Assembly: GCA_964542915.1 (NCBI GenBank)
Contig: CAZIVP010000030.1
Coordinates: 1-25,496, forward strand
Length of the DNA: 25,496 nucleotides
Direction of reading: 5' to 3'
Source of the DNA: CAZIVP01 sp964542915
Lineage (GTDB): Bacteria; Calditrichota; Calditrichia; Calditrichales; Calditrichaceae
Positions 24,839 to 25,496 of this stretch are shown here, one piece after another (the stretch's first letter is position 1; each line of letters begins with the position of its first letter). Under the pieces are notes generated by a model. That model was not told the DNA's origin and made no database searches. It saw only the letters and a program-made list of their open reading frames with translations. Both the position numbers and the translations under genes were made by a program.

Positions 24839-25496
24839 ATGGCTGAGACAGGCGATCAAATCAATAAAATTAAAAAGCCGAAGTTGTTGGATGAGGTGCG
24901 CGGCGTATTACGCACGCTGCACTACAGCTACAAAACCGAACAGGCTTATATCGACTGGATAAAGCGTTATATCTATTTTCACAATAAGCACCATCCGAAA
25001 GATATGGGCGCTGATGAAATAAGTGTGTTCCTTACGCATCTTGCGGTTAAAGATAATGTGGCCGCCTCGACACAAAATCAAGCGCTTTGTGCCATAGTTT
25101 TTCTTTATAAAAATGTTCTGAAAACAAATGCTGGTGAATTTAGGAATATTAGCTGGGCAAAAAAGCCCAGGAGATTGCCGGTAGTCTTTACTGCAGATGA
25201 GGCCAGGGTGATCCTGAATCAGCTTAATGGCGTTAACCGGCTTATGGTCATGTTACTTTACGGTGCAGGACTTCGACTAAATGAGTGTCTTCAATTAAGG
25301 GTGAAAGATGTTGATTTCGAATACAAGCAGATTACCGTACGCAGCGGAAAAGGCAATAAAGACCGGGTTACTTTATTGCCTGAAAAGATTATTCCCGATT
25401 TAAAAGAACAGATTCAATATGTAAAAAAGTTACATGAATATGATTTAAAAAACGGATATGATTCCGTTGAACTTCCCAATGCACTTGAGAAGAAAT
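24839..25496 (+). CDS. intI: integron integrase IntI (N-terminal 219 residues, cut by window end)
   Basis: Tyrosine recombinase that inserts and excises gene cassettes at attI and attC. The N-terminal SAM-like domain has LLDEVRGVLRTLHYSYKTEQ and AYIDWIKRYIYFHNKHHPKD, then STQNQALCAIVFLYKNVL, all typical of IntI. The catalytic domain shows R146 in GAGLRLNECLQLRVKDVDF and K171 in SGKGNKDRVTLLP. The segment VKKLHEYDLKNG...VELPNAL (195-216) is the start of the extra helix that separates IntI from XerC/XerD. The HxxR and Tyr boxes lie beyond base 25496. ATG 24839 has only a weak ribosome binding site but fits the family N-terminus. Base composition is more AT-rich than the middle of the window. 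Confidence 0.93.
   Translation, partial: MAETGDQINKIKKPKLLDEVRGVLRTLHYSYKTEQAYIDWIKRYIYFHNKHHPKDMGADEISVFLTHLAVKDNVAASTQNQALCAIVFLYKNVLKTNAGEFRNISWAKKPRRLPVVFTADEARVILNQLNGVNRLMVMLLYGAGLRLNECLQLRVKDVDFEYKQITVRSGKGNKDRVTLLPEKIIPDLKEQIQYVKKLHEYDLKNGYDSVELPNALEKK

Overview
The window reads as chromosomal DNA of an FCB-group bacterium, most likely Calditrichota, Ignavibacteriota or a related lineage. The evidence is two secreted proteins ending in the 'YPNPFN' C-terminal sorting domain of the type IX secretion system (T9SS), a GSCFA protein, a dipeptidyl-peptidase-IV-type S9 peptidase, and long intergenic spacers filled with dispersed repeats. No database search was possible, so the lineage is an inference.

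Layout. 1-1043: an AT-rich accessory gene for a PD-(D/E)XK (restriction-type) nuclease with an McrB-like N-terminal region; its 5' end appears shifted by one base. 1353-5377: a T9SS cargo protein, a DUF423 membrane protein and an S9 (DPP-IV-like) exopeptidase. 5523-6883 (minus): SufE plus a two-domain thiosulfate sulfurtransferase, a compact sulfur-transfer pair. 7368-8822 (minus): PepD-type aminoacyl-histidine dipeptidase started by TTG. 9022-12511 (plus): an overlapping operon of glycogen debranching enzyme, GSCFA protein and a lipoprotein carrying a heavy-metal-associated (HMA) domain. 12794-15616 (plus): lemA followed by two divergent tandem DUF3137 paralogues. 15890-18072 (minus): a broken T9SS cargo gene whose signal-peptide end is joined out of frame to its C-terminal part. 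18530-20590 (minus): a YyaL/DUF255 thioredoxin-fold protein. 21180-23491 (plus): two membrane family-2 glycosyltransferases, ending 3 bases from a convergent tRNA-Gly(CCC). 23567-24838: a gene-free, repeat-rich stretch. 24839 to the end: the N-terminal two thirds of an integron integrase (IntI) running off the window.

Most genes are housekeeping or envelope functions. The unusual parts are the two ends (a nuclease gene with foreign composition; an integron integrase next to a tRNA and repeat block), the decayed T9SS gene, the divergence of the two DUF3137 copies, and several intergenic repeat families. These include REP-like palindromes whose two arms change together, a 9-base-periodic dispersed repeat, and an exact 147-bp duplication. 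No CRISPR array, rRNA, complete insertion sequence or convincing attC site was found.
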